Shown here: piece after piece, positions 15,271-24,035 of the stretch
Layout of the letters: the number at the start of each line of letters is the position of its first letter
How positions within the stretch are numbered: the first letter of the stretch is position 1
Translations under genes and position numbers: made by a program
Assembly (NCBI GenBank): GCA_017515765.1
Contig: JAFWFF010000062.1
Coordinates: 1 to 25,492, forward strand
DNA length: 25,492 bases
DNA from: Bacillota bacterium
GTDB lineage: Bacteria > Bacillota > Clostridia > Peptostreptococcales > Anaerovoracaceae
Direction of reading: 5' to 3'
Notes under the pieces: generated by a model
What the model was told of the DNA's origin: nothing
The model's database searches: none
The model's input: only the letters and a program-made list of their open reading frames with translations

Positions 15271-16707
15271 ATGAGAACACAGGAAGAATACCTGGAGAAA
15301 CTCAAAGGCATGCGCCACAACATCTATCTTGACGGTGAGTGCATCGGCCGTGACGATCCGAGGATCGTGAAGGCAAGCTCCGCCATCAGAATGACGTTCA
15401 GCATGGTCGACAATCCGGAGATGAAGGACCTGATGACAGCCACGTCCCACATCACCGGCAAGACCATCAACAGATTCACCCACATCCATCAGAGTGTGGA
15501 CGATCTTCTCAAGAAGCAGGAAATGACCCGCAAGATCTGCGGAATGTGCGGCGGCTGCGTACAGAGATGCATGGGCATCGATATGATGAACGCCATCTCC
15601 TCCGTAGTCAAGGACGTCGATACCAAATACGGAACTCCGTACTATGACAGATTCCTGAAGTTCCTCGAGTACTTCCAGGAGAACGACCTGGTCTGCGCAG
15701 GCTCCCAGACCGACACCAAGGGCGACAGAGCTGCGAGACCTTCCGAGCAGTGGGATCCCGACCAGTACCTCCACGTAGTGGAGCGCAGGGAAGACGGCGT
15801 AGTCGTAAGAGGCTGCAAGGTCCACAACACCATGGCTCCCTACGCTGACGAACTGATCGCTCTTCCGACCCGCGTAATGGGACCGGATGAGAAGGACTAC
15901 GCTATCGCGTTCGTCATCCCCGCCGATACCGAAGGCATCTACCTGATCGGCCGTGAAGCTTTCTCCGTAGAGAGAGAGCCCAACCTCGACGCTCCGATCA
16001 CCGCTGCCGGCGACATCGAGAGCATGACCGTATTTGATAACGTATTCGTTCCGAACGAGAGGATCTTCCTCAACGGCGAGACCGAGTTCGCAGGCAAGCT
16101 CGCTCTGAGATTCGCTCTCTATCACCGCCACTCCTACACCGGCTGCAAGCCCGGCATCGGCGACGTGATCATGGGAACCACCGCCCTTCTCGCGGACTAT
16201 CAGAACATCAGGAAGCAGAGCCACGTCAAGGAGAAACTCGCTGAGATGATCAGCGTAGCCGAGCTGACCTACGCCGCAGGAATCGCTTCCGCAGTCAAGT
16301 CCGAGAAGGCAAGCTCCGGCACACAGGTACCGAACGTAATCTTCGCGAACGTCGGAAGACGCCATGCCGGACACAACATCTATCACGAGTTCAACATGCT
16401 CTGCGACGTTACCGGCGGACTTCCCGCGACAGTTCCTCTTACCAAGGAATACAACAATCCGGAAGTCGGCAAGTTCGTCCAGAAGTATGTCACCAGAAGA
16501 GAAGGCGTTTCCTCCGAGGATTGCTACAGAGCGTTCCTGCTGGCCAATGACCTTCTCTGCGGCGAGTACAGCTCCGTCATCTTCCAGGTAGCGGGCGTAC
16601 ACGGCGGCGGATCCCCGATCATGGAGGACATCGCCATCCTGGGATCCTACGACCTCAACTCCAGGATCAACATCGCCAAGCATCTGGCAGGCATCGAAGT
16701 CAAATAG
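15271..16707 (+). CDS. 4-hydroxybutyryl-CoA dehydratase-like flavin/[4Fe-4S] enzyme
   Basis: The family enzyme AbfD dehydrates 4-hydroxybutyryl-CoA to crotonyl-CoA by a ketyl-radical route using FAD and a [4Fe-4S] cluster, and also isomerises vinylacetyl-CoA. The fold is shared with HpaB-type 4-hydroxyphenylacetate monooxygenases. All four expected cluster ligands are present: C96-x3-C100 (CVQRC) and H285-x6-C292 (HRHSYTGC followed by KPGIGDV), which favours the dehydratase branch over the monooxygenase branch. Two extra cysteines (C90, C93) precede the first pair. The 478-residue length is close to normal. It opens the plus-strand operon with AAGGAGG 8 nt before ATG. With the acyl-CoA dehydrogenase, EtfAB and CoA-transferase downstream, a hydroxyacyl-CoA to acyl-CoA path is likely; the exact substrate is not proven. 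Confidence 0.87.
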   Translation: MRTQEEYLEKLKGMRHNIYLDGECIGRDDPRIVKASSAIRMTFSMVDNPEMKDLMTATSHITGKTINRFTHIHQSVDDLLKKQEMTRKICGMCGGCVQRCMGIDMMNAISSVVKDVDTKYGTPYYDRFLKFLEYFQENDLVCAGSQTDTKGDRAARPSEQWDPDQYLHVVERREDGVVVRGCKVHNTMAPYADELIALPTRVMGPDEKDYAIAFVIPADTEGIYLIGREAFSVEREPNLDAPITAAGDIESMTVFDNVFVPNERIFLNGETEFAGKLALRFALYHRHSYTGCKPGIGDVIMGTTALLADYQNIRKQSHVKEKLAEMISVAELTYAAGIASAVKSEKASSGTQVPNVIFANVGRRHAGHNIYHEFNMLCDVTGGLPATVPLTKEYNNPEVGKFVQKYVTRREGVSSEDCYRAFLLANDLLCGEYSSVIFQVAGVHGGGSPIMEDIAILGSYDLNSRINIAKHLAGIEVK

Positions 16708-16743
16708 TAATAGTGTTTTCTGAACCAGAATAAGGAGTAGAAA

Positions 16744-17889
16744 ATGGATTTTAAACTCACAAACGAACTGAAAATGCTGCAGAAGATGTATCGCAGCTTC
16801 GCCGAGAACGAAGTGAAGCCGATCGCAGCAGAGGTCGACGAGGAAGAACGCTTCCCGAAGGAGACCATCCCGAAACTGGCGAGATACGGATTCATGGGCA
16901 TCCCGTACCCGAAGGAGTACGGCGGACAGGGCGGAACGGCTCTCTCTTATGCCATGGCGATCGAAGAGATCTCCAAGGTCTGCGCCACCACCGGCACCGT
17001 AGTCGCGGCTCACACATCTCTTTGCTGCAACCCGATCTTTGACTGGGGCACAGAAGAGCAGAAGCGCAAATATCTGCCTGACCTCCTCAGCGGACGCAAG
17101 CTCGGCGGATTCGGACTTACCGAGCCGAACGCCGGTTCCGACGCTTCCAGACAGCAGACCACCGCTGTCCTCGAGGGAGACCACTACGTGATGAACGGCT
17201 CCAAGTGCTTCATCACCAACGCGACCGAAGCAGACGTGTTCATCGTAATGGCGATGACCGATCCCAGCAAGGGCAACAAGGGCATCTCCGCATTCATCGT
17301 CGAGCGTACCTTCCCGGGCTTCTCCGTAGGAAAGCACGAGAAGAAGATGGGTATCCGCGGAAGCGCTACCTGCGATCTCATCTTTGAAGACTGCATCATC
17401 CCGAAGGAGAACCTCCTCGGCAAGGAAGGCCAGGGCTTCAAGGTCGCGATGCAGACCCTGGACGGCGGCCGTGTAGGCGTTGCCGCACAGGCTCTCGGTA
17501 TCGCTGAAGGCGCTCTTGACGAAGTCGTCAAATACACCGGCGAGCGTATGCAGTTCGGCAAGCGCCTTTCCCAGTTCCAGAACACCCAGTTCCAGATCGC
17601 TGACATGAAGGCCAGATGCGACGCTGCGCAGCTTCTCGTTTACAGAGCGGCTGCAGCGAAGGACGATCACGATCCGAACCTCGGATTCTATTCCTCCATC
17701 GCCAAGCTCTACGCTTCCGAGACCGCTTCCGACGTCACCCGCAGAGTAGTACAGCTGTTCGGCGGATACGGCTACACCAGAGAGTATCCGGTCGAGCGTA
17801 TGATGCGTGACGCAAAGATCACCGAGATCTATGAAGGCACCAGCGAAGTACAGCGCATGGTCATCGCCGCGCGCATGGGTGTCAGATAA
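16744..17889 (+). CDS. Short-chain acyl-CoA dehydrogenase (butyryl-CoA dehydrogenase type)
   Basis: A 381-residue FAD-dependent acyl-CoA dehydrogenase. Visible family signatures are GLTEPNAGSDA, MGIRGSAT, FGKRLSQFQNTQFQ, LFGGYGYTREYPVERMMRD and the C-terminal YEGTSEVQR, in which E364 is the expected catalytic base of short-chain enzymes. In fermenting anaerobes such enzymes reduce enoyl-CoA using electrons from EtfAB. The etfB and etfA genes follow directly (17-nt gap), so this is probably a Bcd-EtfAB-like complex. The preferred acyl chain cannot be read from the sequence. Confidence 0.93.
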   Translation: MDFKLTNELKMLQKMYRSFAENEVKPIAAEVDEEERFPKETIPKLARYGFMGIPYPKEYGGQGGTALSYAMAIEEISKVCATTGTVVAAHTSLCCNPIFDWGTEEQKRKYLPDLLSGRKLGGFGLTEPNAGSDASRQQTTAVLEGDHYVMNGSKCFITNATEADVFIVMAMTDPSKGNKGISAFIVERTFPGFSVGKHEKKMGIRGSATCDLIFEDCIIPKENLLGKEGQGFKVAMQTLDGGRVGVAAQALGIAEGALDEVVKYTGERMQFGKRLSQFQNTQFQIADMKARCDAAQLLVYRAAAAKDDHDPNLGFYSSIAKLYASETASDVTRRVVQLFGGYGYTREYPVERMMRDAKITEIYEGTSEVQRMVIAARMGVR

Positions 17890-17906
17890 CAGGGAGGTAA
17901 ACGGAA

Positions 17907-18707
17907 ATGAAGATAATCGTAACAGTCAAGCAGGTTCCCGATACCTCCGGCAAAGTGGCTGTCAACCCCGACGGCACTCTGAACCGCGCATCGATGGAAA
18001 CCATCATCAACCCGGACGACCTTAACGCGACCGAAGCCGCTCTCAAACTGAAAGACGAGTACGGCTGCAAGGTAGTGGCTTTCACCATGGGACCTCCTCC
18101 GGCAGAAGGAATGCTGAGAGAGCTCATGGCTATGGGAGTTGACGAGGGCGTTCTGATCACAGCCCGTGAGTTCGGCGGATCCGATACTTACGCGACCAGC
18201 CAGATCATCGCCGCCGCGATCGACACCTACGGGATCGACGAGGATGACATCGTCATCTGCGGACGCCAGGCCATCGACGGAGATACCGCCCAGGTCGGAC
18301 CGCAGATCGCCGAGAAGCTCCACCTGCCGCAGGTATCCTATGCCGGCGAGCTGGTGAAGGAAGGCAACACCCTTACCATCAAGAGAATGCTTGAGGACGG
18401 ATACATGACCATCAAGGTCAAGACCCCCTGCCTCATCACCTGCATCAAAGAGCTGAACGAGCCGCGTTATCTGAGCGTGCACGGCGCTTTCGAAGCCTAC
18501 TCCAAGCCTTTGGTCATCATGGACTATGCAGCTCTGAAGGATCATCCTCTCATCGATGAGACGACCATCGGTCTCAAGGGTTCCCCGACCAACATCTTCA
18601 AGTCCTTCACCCCGCCCCAGAAGGGCGTCGGCATGATGCTTGAAGGCGCAGGAAAAGAAACCACGGATAAGCTTGCAGGCATTCTGGCCGCCAAGCACAT
18701 CATTTGA
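17907..18707 (+). CDS. etfB: Electron transfer flavoprotein, beta subunit
   Basis: A 266-residue EtfB (FixA) protein. It begins KIIVTVKQVPDT and carries INPDDLNATEAAL (34-46), FTMGPPPAE, an SDTYAT segment (92-97) and CGRQAIDGDTAQVGPQIAE (118-136), which bind nucleotide and flavin. These segments closely resemble EtfB from clostridial Bcd-EtfAB complexes that bifurcate electrons from NADH to ferredoxin and crotonyl-CoA, so bifurcation is plausible but unproven. It starts after AGGGAGG and is followed 14 nt later by etfA. Confidence 0.95.
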   Translation: MKIIVTVKQVPDTSGKVAVNPDGTLNRASMETIINPDDLNATEAALKLKDEYGCKVVAFTMGPPPAEGMLRELMAMGVDEGVLITAREFGGSDTYATSQIIAAAIDTYGIDEDDIVICGRQAIDGDTAQVGPQIAEKLHLPQVSYAGELVKEGNTLTIKRMLEDGYMTIKVKTPCLITCIKELNEPRYLSVHGAFEAYSKPLVIMDYAALKDHPLIDETTIGLKGSPTNIFKSFTPPQKGVGMMLEGAGKETTDKLAGILAAKHII

Positions 18708-18721
18708 GGAGGTAAATAGAA

Positions 18722-19843
18722 ATGGCTGCAAATTTCAACAGTGCTGATATCGGCGCTTTCAAGAACGTTTGGGTATTCTGTGAACAGCGCCAGGGCGAGA
18801 TGATGCCCACGACCTTCGAACTTATCTCCGAAGGACGCAAACTGGCTGATGAGCTGGGCGTTGAGCTCTGCGGCATCCTGCTGGGCGACGACGTGGACGG
18901 ACTCGCGAAGGAGATCGGCGGATACGGCGCGGACAAAGTATATGTCTGCAACAGCCCGCTGCTCAAATACTACACGACCGATGCCTACGCAAAGGTCATC
19001 TGCGACGTGGTAGAGGAGATCAAACCGGAGATCATGCTCTTCGGAGCTTCCAACATCGGAAGAGACCTCGCGCCGCGCTGCGCTGCCAGACTCCACACCG
19101 GACTCTGCGCAGACTGCACACATCTGGACGTAGATCTTGACGGATATGTCAACTTCCTGCGCACGGGCTCCAGCCTCGACGTAGACAACATGTCCTTCGA
19201 GTCCAAACTCTTTGATGTGAACAGCAACCTTAAGATGACGAGACCTGCTTTCGGCGGACACCTGATGGCTACCATCGTATGCCCCAGATTCCGTCCGGCC
19301 ATGGCCACCGTACGTCCCGGCGTAATGAAAAAACGCCCCTTCGACGCTGCCAAGGCAGAAGCTCTTGAGATCATCCATCCCGAATTTGCTCTCTCTGAAG
19401 CCGACATCCAGACGGAAGTCGTCGAAGTCGTAAAGGCAGCGGCCAAGCTCGTAGACCTGATCGGCGCTGACTTCATCGTATCCGTCGGCAGAGGCATCAG
19501 CAAAGACGTCGAAGGCGGCATCAAGCTGGCCGAAGAACTCGCAGCCGAGCTCGGCGGCGTAGTCGGATCCAGCCGTGCGTGCGTCGACTCCGGATGGATC
19601 TCCGCTGACCACCAGGTTGGCCAGACCGGCAAGACCGTTCATCCGAAGGTCTACATCGCTCTCGGCATCTCCGGCGCTATCCAGCACAAAGCCGGCATGC
19701 AGGACAGCGAATGCATAATCGCGGTAAACAAGAACGAGAACGCCCCGATCTTCGAAGTTGCCGATTACGGCATCGTAGGCGACCTCTTCAAGGTAGTGCC
19801 GCTCATGATCGATTCGATCAGAGCCGCAAAGGCCGCGAAATAA
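18722..19843 (+). CDS. etfA: Electron transfer flavoprotein, alpha subunit
   Basis: A 373-residue EtfA (FixB) protein that holds FAD with EtfB. The C-terminal FAD-binding domain is intact: VGRGIS (255-260), GSSRACVDSGW (282-292), QVGQTGK (298-304), GISGAIQHKAGM (315-326) and an ADYGIVGDL segment. It is longer than typical EtfA, mainly in the N-terminal domain and the linker. It starts after a TGAGGAGG site. It forms the electron donor module with the acyl-CoA dehydrogenase. Confidence 0.95.
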   Translation: MAANFNSADIGAFKNVWVFCEQRQGEMMPTTFELISEGRKLADELGVELCGILLGDDVDGLAKEIGGYGADKVYVCNSPLLKYYTTDAYAKVICDVVEEIKPEIMLFGASNIGRDLAPRCAARLHTGLCADCTHLDVDLDGYVNFLRTGSSLDVDNMSFESKLFDVNSNLKMTRPAFGGHLMATIVCPRFRPAMATVRPGVMKKRPFDAAKAEALEIIHPEFALSEADIQTEVVEVVKAAAKLVDLIGADFIVSVGRGISKDVEGGIKLAEELAAELGGVVGSSRACVDSGWISADHQVGQTGKTVHPKVYIALGISGAIQHKAGMQDSECIIAVNKNENAPIFEVADYGIVGDLFKVVPLMIDSIRAAKAAK

Positions 19844-19895
19844 TTTGGTCAAGCTAATTAAAGTAAAATAGTGGAACTGTTTAGGAGGAAACAAC

Positions 19896-20438
19896 ATGAC
19901 AGAAATTCGCTGGCATGGACGCGGAGGGCTCGGTGCCTTTACCGCGGCAAGACTTTTAGGATGTGCAGTGTCACTCTATGAAGACAAATATGCCCTGGCG
20001 TTCCCGTCCTTCGGACCCGAGCGCAGAGGAGCCCCTGTATTTGCCTTCACCCGTATCGACGATAAGCCCATCACCGACAGGAGCGAAGTCACGGAATGCG
20101 ACTGCGCCATCGTCATGGATGAGACGCTCTTCGGAGATCCGGTAAGAGCCGGACTGAAGCCCGATTCGGTCGTCATCATCAACACCAAGAGAGACGCTTC
20201 CGAGTTTGATGCGGCAGGAGCAAAGGTAGTCACTGTCGACGCGACGGGACTCGCGCTCGAGTATCTCGGCCGCCCGATCACCAACGTACCGCTTCTCGGA
20301 GCCCTGATAGCCACGACCGGCTACACCACGATCGCTGCTGTCGAGGAAGCTATCGACAACCAGCTTGCTCCGAAGATCAGAGAGAAGAACAAAGTTCTGC
20401 TCAACAAGACTTATGAAGTAGTTAAGGAGGCGCTGTAA
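19896..20438 (+). CDS. 2-oxoacid:ferredoxin oxidoreductase, gamma subunit
   Basis: A 180-residue PorG/VorC-type subunit of a pyruvate- or branched-chain 2-oxoacid:ferredoxin oxidoreductase. It shows the N-terminal GRGGLGA motif and FPSFGPERRGAPV. It follows AGGAGG after a 52-nt AT-rich gap in which I find no convincing promoter. Its TAA overlaps the ATG of the delta gene. The order gamma, delta, alpha, beta is the classic four-subunit arrangement, seen in pyruvate and 2-ketoisovalerate enzymes. Confidence 0.93.
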   Translation: MTEIRWHGRGGLGAFTAARLLGCAVSLYEDKYALAFPSFGPERRGAPVFAFTRIDDKPITDRSEVTECDCAIVMDETLFGDPVRAGLKPDSVVIINTKRDASEFDAAGAKVVTVDATGLALEYLGRPITNVPLLGALIATTGYTTIAAVEEAIDNQLAPKIREKNKVLLNKTYEVVKEAL

Positions 20439-20731
20439 TGGATAGGCCAAAAGTAGATTTTGATTTTAAGGTCACCAAACTTCCGATGGGACCTTCCTGC
20501 GAGGCTGGACAGCTTCATGACGTCAGTTCCGGAATGAGGACCTACAGACCGGTCATCGACCAGGACAAATGCGTACATTGCCTTCGCTGCTTCCTGGTTT
20601 GCCCGGACGGAGCGATAGATAAATCCGGCGAGCAGCTTGAGATCGACTACGATTACTGCAAGGGCTGCGGAGTCTGCAGACGCGCCTGCAAGGTAGGAGC
20701 AATTTCAATGATTTTGGAGGTAGAAGCATGA
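20438..20731 (+). CDS. 2-oxoacid:ferredoxin oxidoreductase, delta (ferredoxin) subunit
   Basis: A 97-residue subunit with two [4Fe-4S] motifs: C45, C48, C51, C55 and C74, C77, C80, C84. The preceding 40 residues (MGPSCEAG, then a GMRTYRPVID stretch) are the usual PorD leader. It passes electrons from the thiamine site to external ferredoxin. Its TGA overlaps the alpha start (ATGA). Confidence 0.94.
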   Translation: MDRPKVDFDFKVTKLPMGPSCEAGQLHDVSSGMRTYRPVIDQDKCVHCLRCFLVCPDGAIDKSGEQLEIDYDYCKGCGVCRRACKVGAISMILEVEA

Positions 20732-21903
20732 GTCAGAAATTATTCGTTTCCGGCGACGAGGCTGTAGCACTTGCTGCCAAGGCGGCGAAACCTCATGTCA
20801 TTGCCGCATATCCGATCACCCCGCAGACTATCATAGTCGAGAGACTGTCCGACTTTGTTGAGGACGGTTCCCTGAATTCAGAGTATCTGTATGTAGAGTC
20901 CGAGCACAGCGCAATGTCCGCGTGCATCGGAGCCGCGGCGATGGGCGCCCGTACATTCACGGCGACCTCCAGCCAGGGCCTGCTCTACATGGTAGAATGC
21001 CTGCCCTATGCTTCCGGTTCCAGATTCCCGATCGTCATGGCGAACGCCAACAGGTCGATCGCTGCTCCGTGGAGCATCTACAACGATCAGAGAGACTCCC
21101 TCTCTCAGCTCGAGTGCGGCTGGATCCAGTTCTACGTCGAGAGCTCTCAGGAAGCTTACGACATGGTCCTTCAGGCCTATAAGGTCGGCGAGGATCCCGA
21201 TGTCATGCTCCCCGTGATGGTAAACCTTGACGGATTCGTTCTGACCCACACCTATGAGCTTCTCCAGACCATCGATCAGGATAAGATCGACGCTTTCATC
21301 CCGTTCACGCCGTATTCCAACCGCATGAACCTGGACAGCCCGGTCAGCACCTGCATCACCGCCGGTCCTCCGTTCAACATGGAGTTCCGTCATCAGCAGC
21401 ACGTCGCCACGGTCAACGCCGAGAAGAAGATCGAAGAGGTCACCGAGGAGTTCGCCAAGATCTCCGGACGTCACTACGGCGGCATGATCGAAGCTTACAA
21501 ATGTGACGACGCTGAAGCCATCATCGTTACCCTCGGAAGCGTTTCCGGAACGACCCACTGCGTGGTCGACGAACTGCGTGCTGAAGGCAAAAAGGTCGGT
21601 CTCCTGAAGATCCGCTGCATGTGCCCGTTCCCGGCTGCCAAGGTAGTCAACGTTCTCAAGAACGCGAAGTCTGTCGCAGTTCTCGAGAAGGACATCACCT
21701 TCGGTTATGAAGGCGTTGTCTACACGGAAGTCAACTCCGCGATGAAGAAGGCCGGTCTGGACATCCCGACCTCCAACTACGTCGGCGGACTCGGCGGACG
21801 CAGCATCTACAAGACCGATATTGAGAAGATCTTCAACGGACTCCTTGACGGCACTGCGGTGAACGGAAACGTTGAGTTCATAAATCTGAGGAGGGATATC
21901 TAA
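20728..21903 (+). CDS. 2-oxoacid:ferredoxin oxidoreductase, alpha subunit
   Basis: A 391-residue PorA-type subunit, including the AAYPITPQT motif (26-34), a VESEHSAMSACIGAA segment carrying the glutamate expected to activate thiamine diphosphate, and the RCMCPFPA and GLGGR segments of the C-terminal domain. It ends in TAATG with the beta gene. Substrate preference (pyruvate versus other 2-oxoacids) cannot be decided by eye. The adjacent aminotransferase suggests that the 2-oxoacid comes from an amino acid. Confidence 0.93.
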   Translation: MSQKLFVSGDEAVALAAKAAKPHVIAAYPITPQTIIVERLSDFVEDGSLNSEYLYVESEHSAMSACIGAAAMGARTFTATSSQGLLYMVECLPYASGSRFPIVMANANRSIAAPWSIYNDQRDSLSQLECGWIQFYVESSQEAYDMVLQAYKVGEDPDVMLPVMVNLDGFVLTHTYELLQTIDQDKIDAFIPFTPYSNRMNLDSPVSTCITAGPPFNMEFRHQQHVATVNAEKKIEEVTEEFAKISGRHYGGMIEAYKCDDAEAIIVTLGSVSGTTHCVVDELRAEGKKVGLLKIRCMCPFPAAKVVNVLKNAKSVAVLEKDITFGYEGVVYTEVNSAMKKAGLDIPTSNYVGGLGGRSIYKTDIEKIFNGLLDGTAVNGNVEFINLRRDI

Positions 21904-22793
21904 TGGCTCTGAATGCAAGGACGATAACCAATAAAGAATACTTCTACGGCCACAAGGCCTGCCCGGGATGCGGCGCTGCGCTGTGCATGCGTCTCGCGCT
22001 GAAGGTGCTGGGTGAAAGAGCCATCGCACTCATCCCGCCAAACTGCATGTCCACCGTAGCCTTCATCTATCCGAACATGCCTTTGTTCACCAACGGCATG
22101 GTCACGCCTTTCGCTTCGACCGGCTCCTGCCTGTCAGGCGTAGTCGCGGGCGCCAAGGCTCTCGGGCTTGAGGACTATCACGTTGTCGGATTCGCCGGAG
22201 ACGGCGGCACGGTAGATATCGGAATGGCGACCCTTTCCGGAATGATCGACCGCAACGACAAAGCGATCTACATCTGCTACGACAATGAAGCCTACATGAA
22301 CACAGGCGTTCAGAAGTCCGGCGTAACTCCTTACGGAATGAAGACCACCAACACCCCGTCCGGCAAGAACGTTCACGGTTCCCAGACCAGCAAGAAGCGC
22401 ATATTCGAGATCGTTGCGGCTCACGGGATTCCTTACGCCGCGACCGCTTCCCTCGGATACCTTGAGGACTATATGATGAAGGTCGAGAAGGCCATGAATA
22501 CCGATGGCGCCTCCTACATCCACGTCCTTTGCCCCTGCCCCACAGGCTGGGGAACCGATACCGACATGACCATCGATATCGGCAAGGAAGCCGTAGACTG
22601 CGGACTCTGGTATCTGGCCGAGTACGAGAACGGCGAGTACAAGCTCAACAGAGATCCCAAGGAGTTCACTTCTGTCGAGGATTATCTGAAGAAGCAGGGC
22701 CGTTTCCCGAACCTCGACGAGCATGACATCGAGAGGATAGTCAAGGAAAGAGACGAGTTCTGGGCACGCGTACGCCGTGACTGGAAGAAATAA
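21903..22793 (+). CDS. 2-oxoacid:ferredoxin oxidoreductase, beta (thiamine diphosphate) subunit
   Basis: A 296-residue PorB-type subunit. The thiamine diphosphate motif runs from GDGG (99-102) to NEAYMNTG (128-135). Fe-S ligands are C20 and C23 (CPGCG), C48 and a later cysteine in the CPCPTGW segment. This pattern is typical of PorB. It is followed 14 nt later by the aminotransferase gene, which begins after a TGGAGG site. Confidence 0.94.
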   Translation: MALNARTITNKEYFYGHKACPGCGAALCMRLALKVLGERAIALIPPNCMSTVAFIYPNMPLFTNGMVTPFASTGSCLSGVVAGAKALGLEDYHVVGFAGDGGTVDIGMATLSGMIDRNDKAIYICYDNEAYMNTGVQKSGVTPYGMKTTNTPSGKNVHGSQTSKKRIFEIVAAHGIPYAATASLGYLEDYMMKVEKAMNTDGASYIHVLCPCPTGWGTDTDMTIDIGKEAVDCGLWYLAEYENGEYKLNRDPKEFTSVEDYLKKQGRFPNLDEHDIERIVKERDEFWARVRRDWKK

Positions 22794-22807
22794 CCTGGAG
22801 GTGCAAT

Positions 22808-23980
22808 ATGGATCTTCGTTTGTCAAAGCTGGCTCAGGAGTATCCTGCATCCGGAATACGCAAGATGTTCGATCTGGCCGCGGCCTATGACAACGTCATC
22901 GCGCTGACCCTGGGCGAGCCGAATTTCGACACACCCGAATACATCAAAGAAGCCGCCAAGAAAGCTCTCGACGAGAACTACACGCACTATGCCCCCAACG
23001 CCGGATTCCCGGCGCTGAGGGAAGCTGTGGCCAACCACTATCACAAGTACTGGGACGGCTATACAGCAAATAACGTAGTCATCACCGTAGGCGCCCTTGA
23101 AGGCCTTACTCTCGTGATGCTGGCCCTTCTGGATCCCGGCGACGAAGTGCTCGTACCGGATCCCGGATTCCCGAACTATCTCGGCCAGGCCATGATCGCC
23201 GGCGCCAAGGCAGTTCCGGTACCGACCTGCGAAGAGAACGGCTGGAACATGACCGCGGAAGACGTTGAGAAATGCATCACTCCCAAGACTAAGGCGATAC
23301 TCATCAACTCTCCCTGCAACCCGACCGGCGCAGTGATGACTAAAGAGAACGTCGAAGCTCTTGCCGAGGTGGCAAAGAAATACGACCTCTGGGTGTTCAG
23401 CGATGAACCCTATGAGCAGATCGTATACGACGGAGTCAAGGCCTTCAGCATGGCCGAGATCGAAGACGTCAGAGACAGGGTAGTCATCCTGAACAGCTTC
23501 TCCAAGACGTATGCGATGACCGGATGGCGTGTAGGATATTTCCTCATGGCGAACCCGGACTACATCCCGCATATGGCCAAGCTGAACGAGGGCCTCGTGT
23601 CCTGCGTCCCGACCTTTATCCAGGTCGCGGCTGCGGAAGGCATCAAGAGCCAGGAATGCGTCAAGGACATGCTCGAGCACTACACCAGGCGCAGAGACAT
23701 CCTGGCAGACGGACTCAACGCTATCCCGGGATTCAAGGCTGTAAAGCCCAAGGGAAGCTTCTATATGTTCGTCAACATCAAAGCCTTCGGCAAGAGCTCC
23801 CAGGAGTTCGCTGAAGAGCTGATCAGAGGGGCGCAGGTCATCTGCGTTCCGGGAACCGCCTTCGGCGACTGCGGAGAAGGATACTTAAGACTGGTATTCG
23901 CGAACTCCGACGAGAACCTGAAGGAAGCCGTGAAACGCATAGGCGAGTACATCGCTAAAGCGTATCCCGACATGAAGTGA
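22808..23980 (+). CDS. Class I/II PLP-dependent aminotransferase
   Basis: A 390-residue fold-type I aminotransferase (AspC/AlaA-like). The pyridoxal-phosphate lysine is K233 in SFSKTYAMTGWRVGY. Other family features are LGEPNFDTP, SPCNPTGAV, FSDEPYEQIVYDG and the substrate-carboxylate arginine region GYLRLVFA. It would convert an amino acid to the 2-oxoacid oxidised by the preceding oxidoreductase, with 2-oxoglutarate or pyruvate as the likely acceptor. The specific amino acid cannot be told. Confidence 0.92.
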   Translation: MDLRLSKLAQEYPASGIRKMFDLAAAYDNVIALTLGEPNFDTPEYIKEAAKKALDENYTHYAPNAGFPALREAVANHYHKYWDGYTANNVVITVGALEGLTLVMLALLDPGDEVLVPDPGFPNYLGQAMIAGAKAVPVPTCEENGWNMTAEDVEKCITPKTKAILINSPCNPTGAVMTKENVEALAEVAKKYDLWVFSDEPYEQIVYDGVKAFSMAEIEDVRDRVVILNSFSKTYAMTGWRVGYFLMANPDYIPHMAKLNEGLVSCVPTFIQVAAAEGIKSQECVKDMLEHYTRRRDILADGLNAIPGFKAVKPKGSFYMFVNIKAFGKSSQEFAEELIRGAQVICVPGTAFGDCGEGYLRLVFANSDENLKEAVKRIGEYIAKAYPDMK

Positions 23981-24002
23981 TCGGGTCTTCCCGGACACTT
24001 CA
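23973..24002. other. Intercistronic hairpin after the aminotransferase gene
   Basis: TGAAGTG (23973-23979), AT, CGGG, loop TCTT, CCCG, GA, CACTTCA (23996-24002): an 11-bp stem with one 2x2 internal loop. It includes the aminotransferase stop codon. No T-run follows, so it is more likely an mRNA stability or processing element, or a weak attenuator, than a terminator. Confidence 0.7.
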
Positions 24003-24035
24003 CAGCTGAAAGATTAAGAAAGACGGGGGAATGCA

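Noticed and set aside
15271..16707. Reading this gene as an HpaB-type 4-hydroxyphenylacetate monooxygenase
   Set aside because: The C-x3-C and H-x6-C cluster ligands of the dehydratase branch are all present, and the context is anaerobic acyl-CoA metabolism.
15223..17670. Very long minus-strand open frame opposite the dehydratase and acyl-CoA dehydrogenase genes
   Set aside because: It spans two well-supported plus-strand genes and the gap between them, its translation resembles no family, and it arises from codon bias in GC-rich genes. The same applies to long minus frames at 8911-11184, 5243-7012 and 2623-4242.
19844..19895. AT-rich gap before the gamma subunit as an internal promoter
   Set aside because: It holds hexamer-like strings such as TTGGTC and TAAAAT, but their spacing (about 13 nt) does not fit a promoter.
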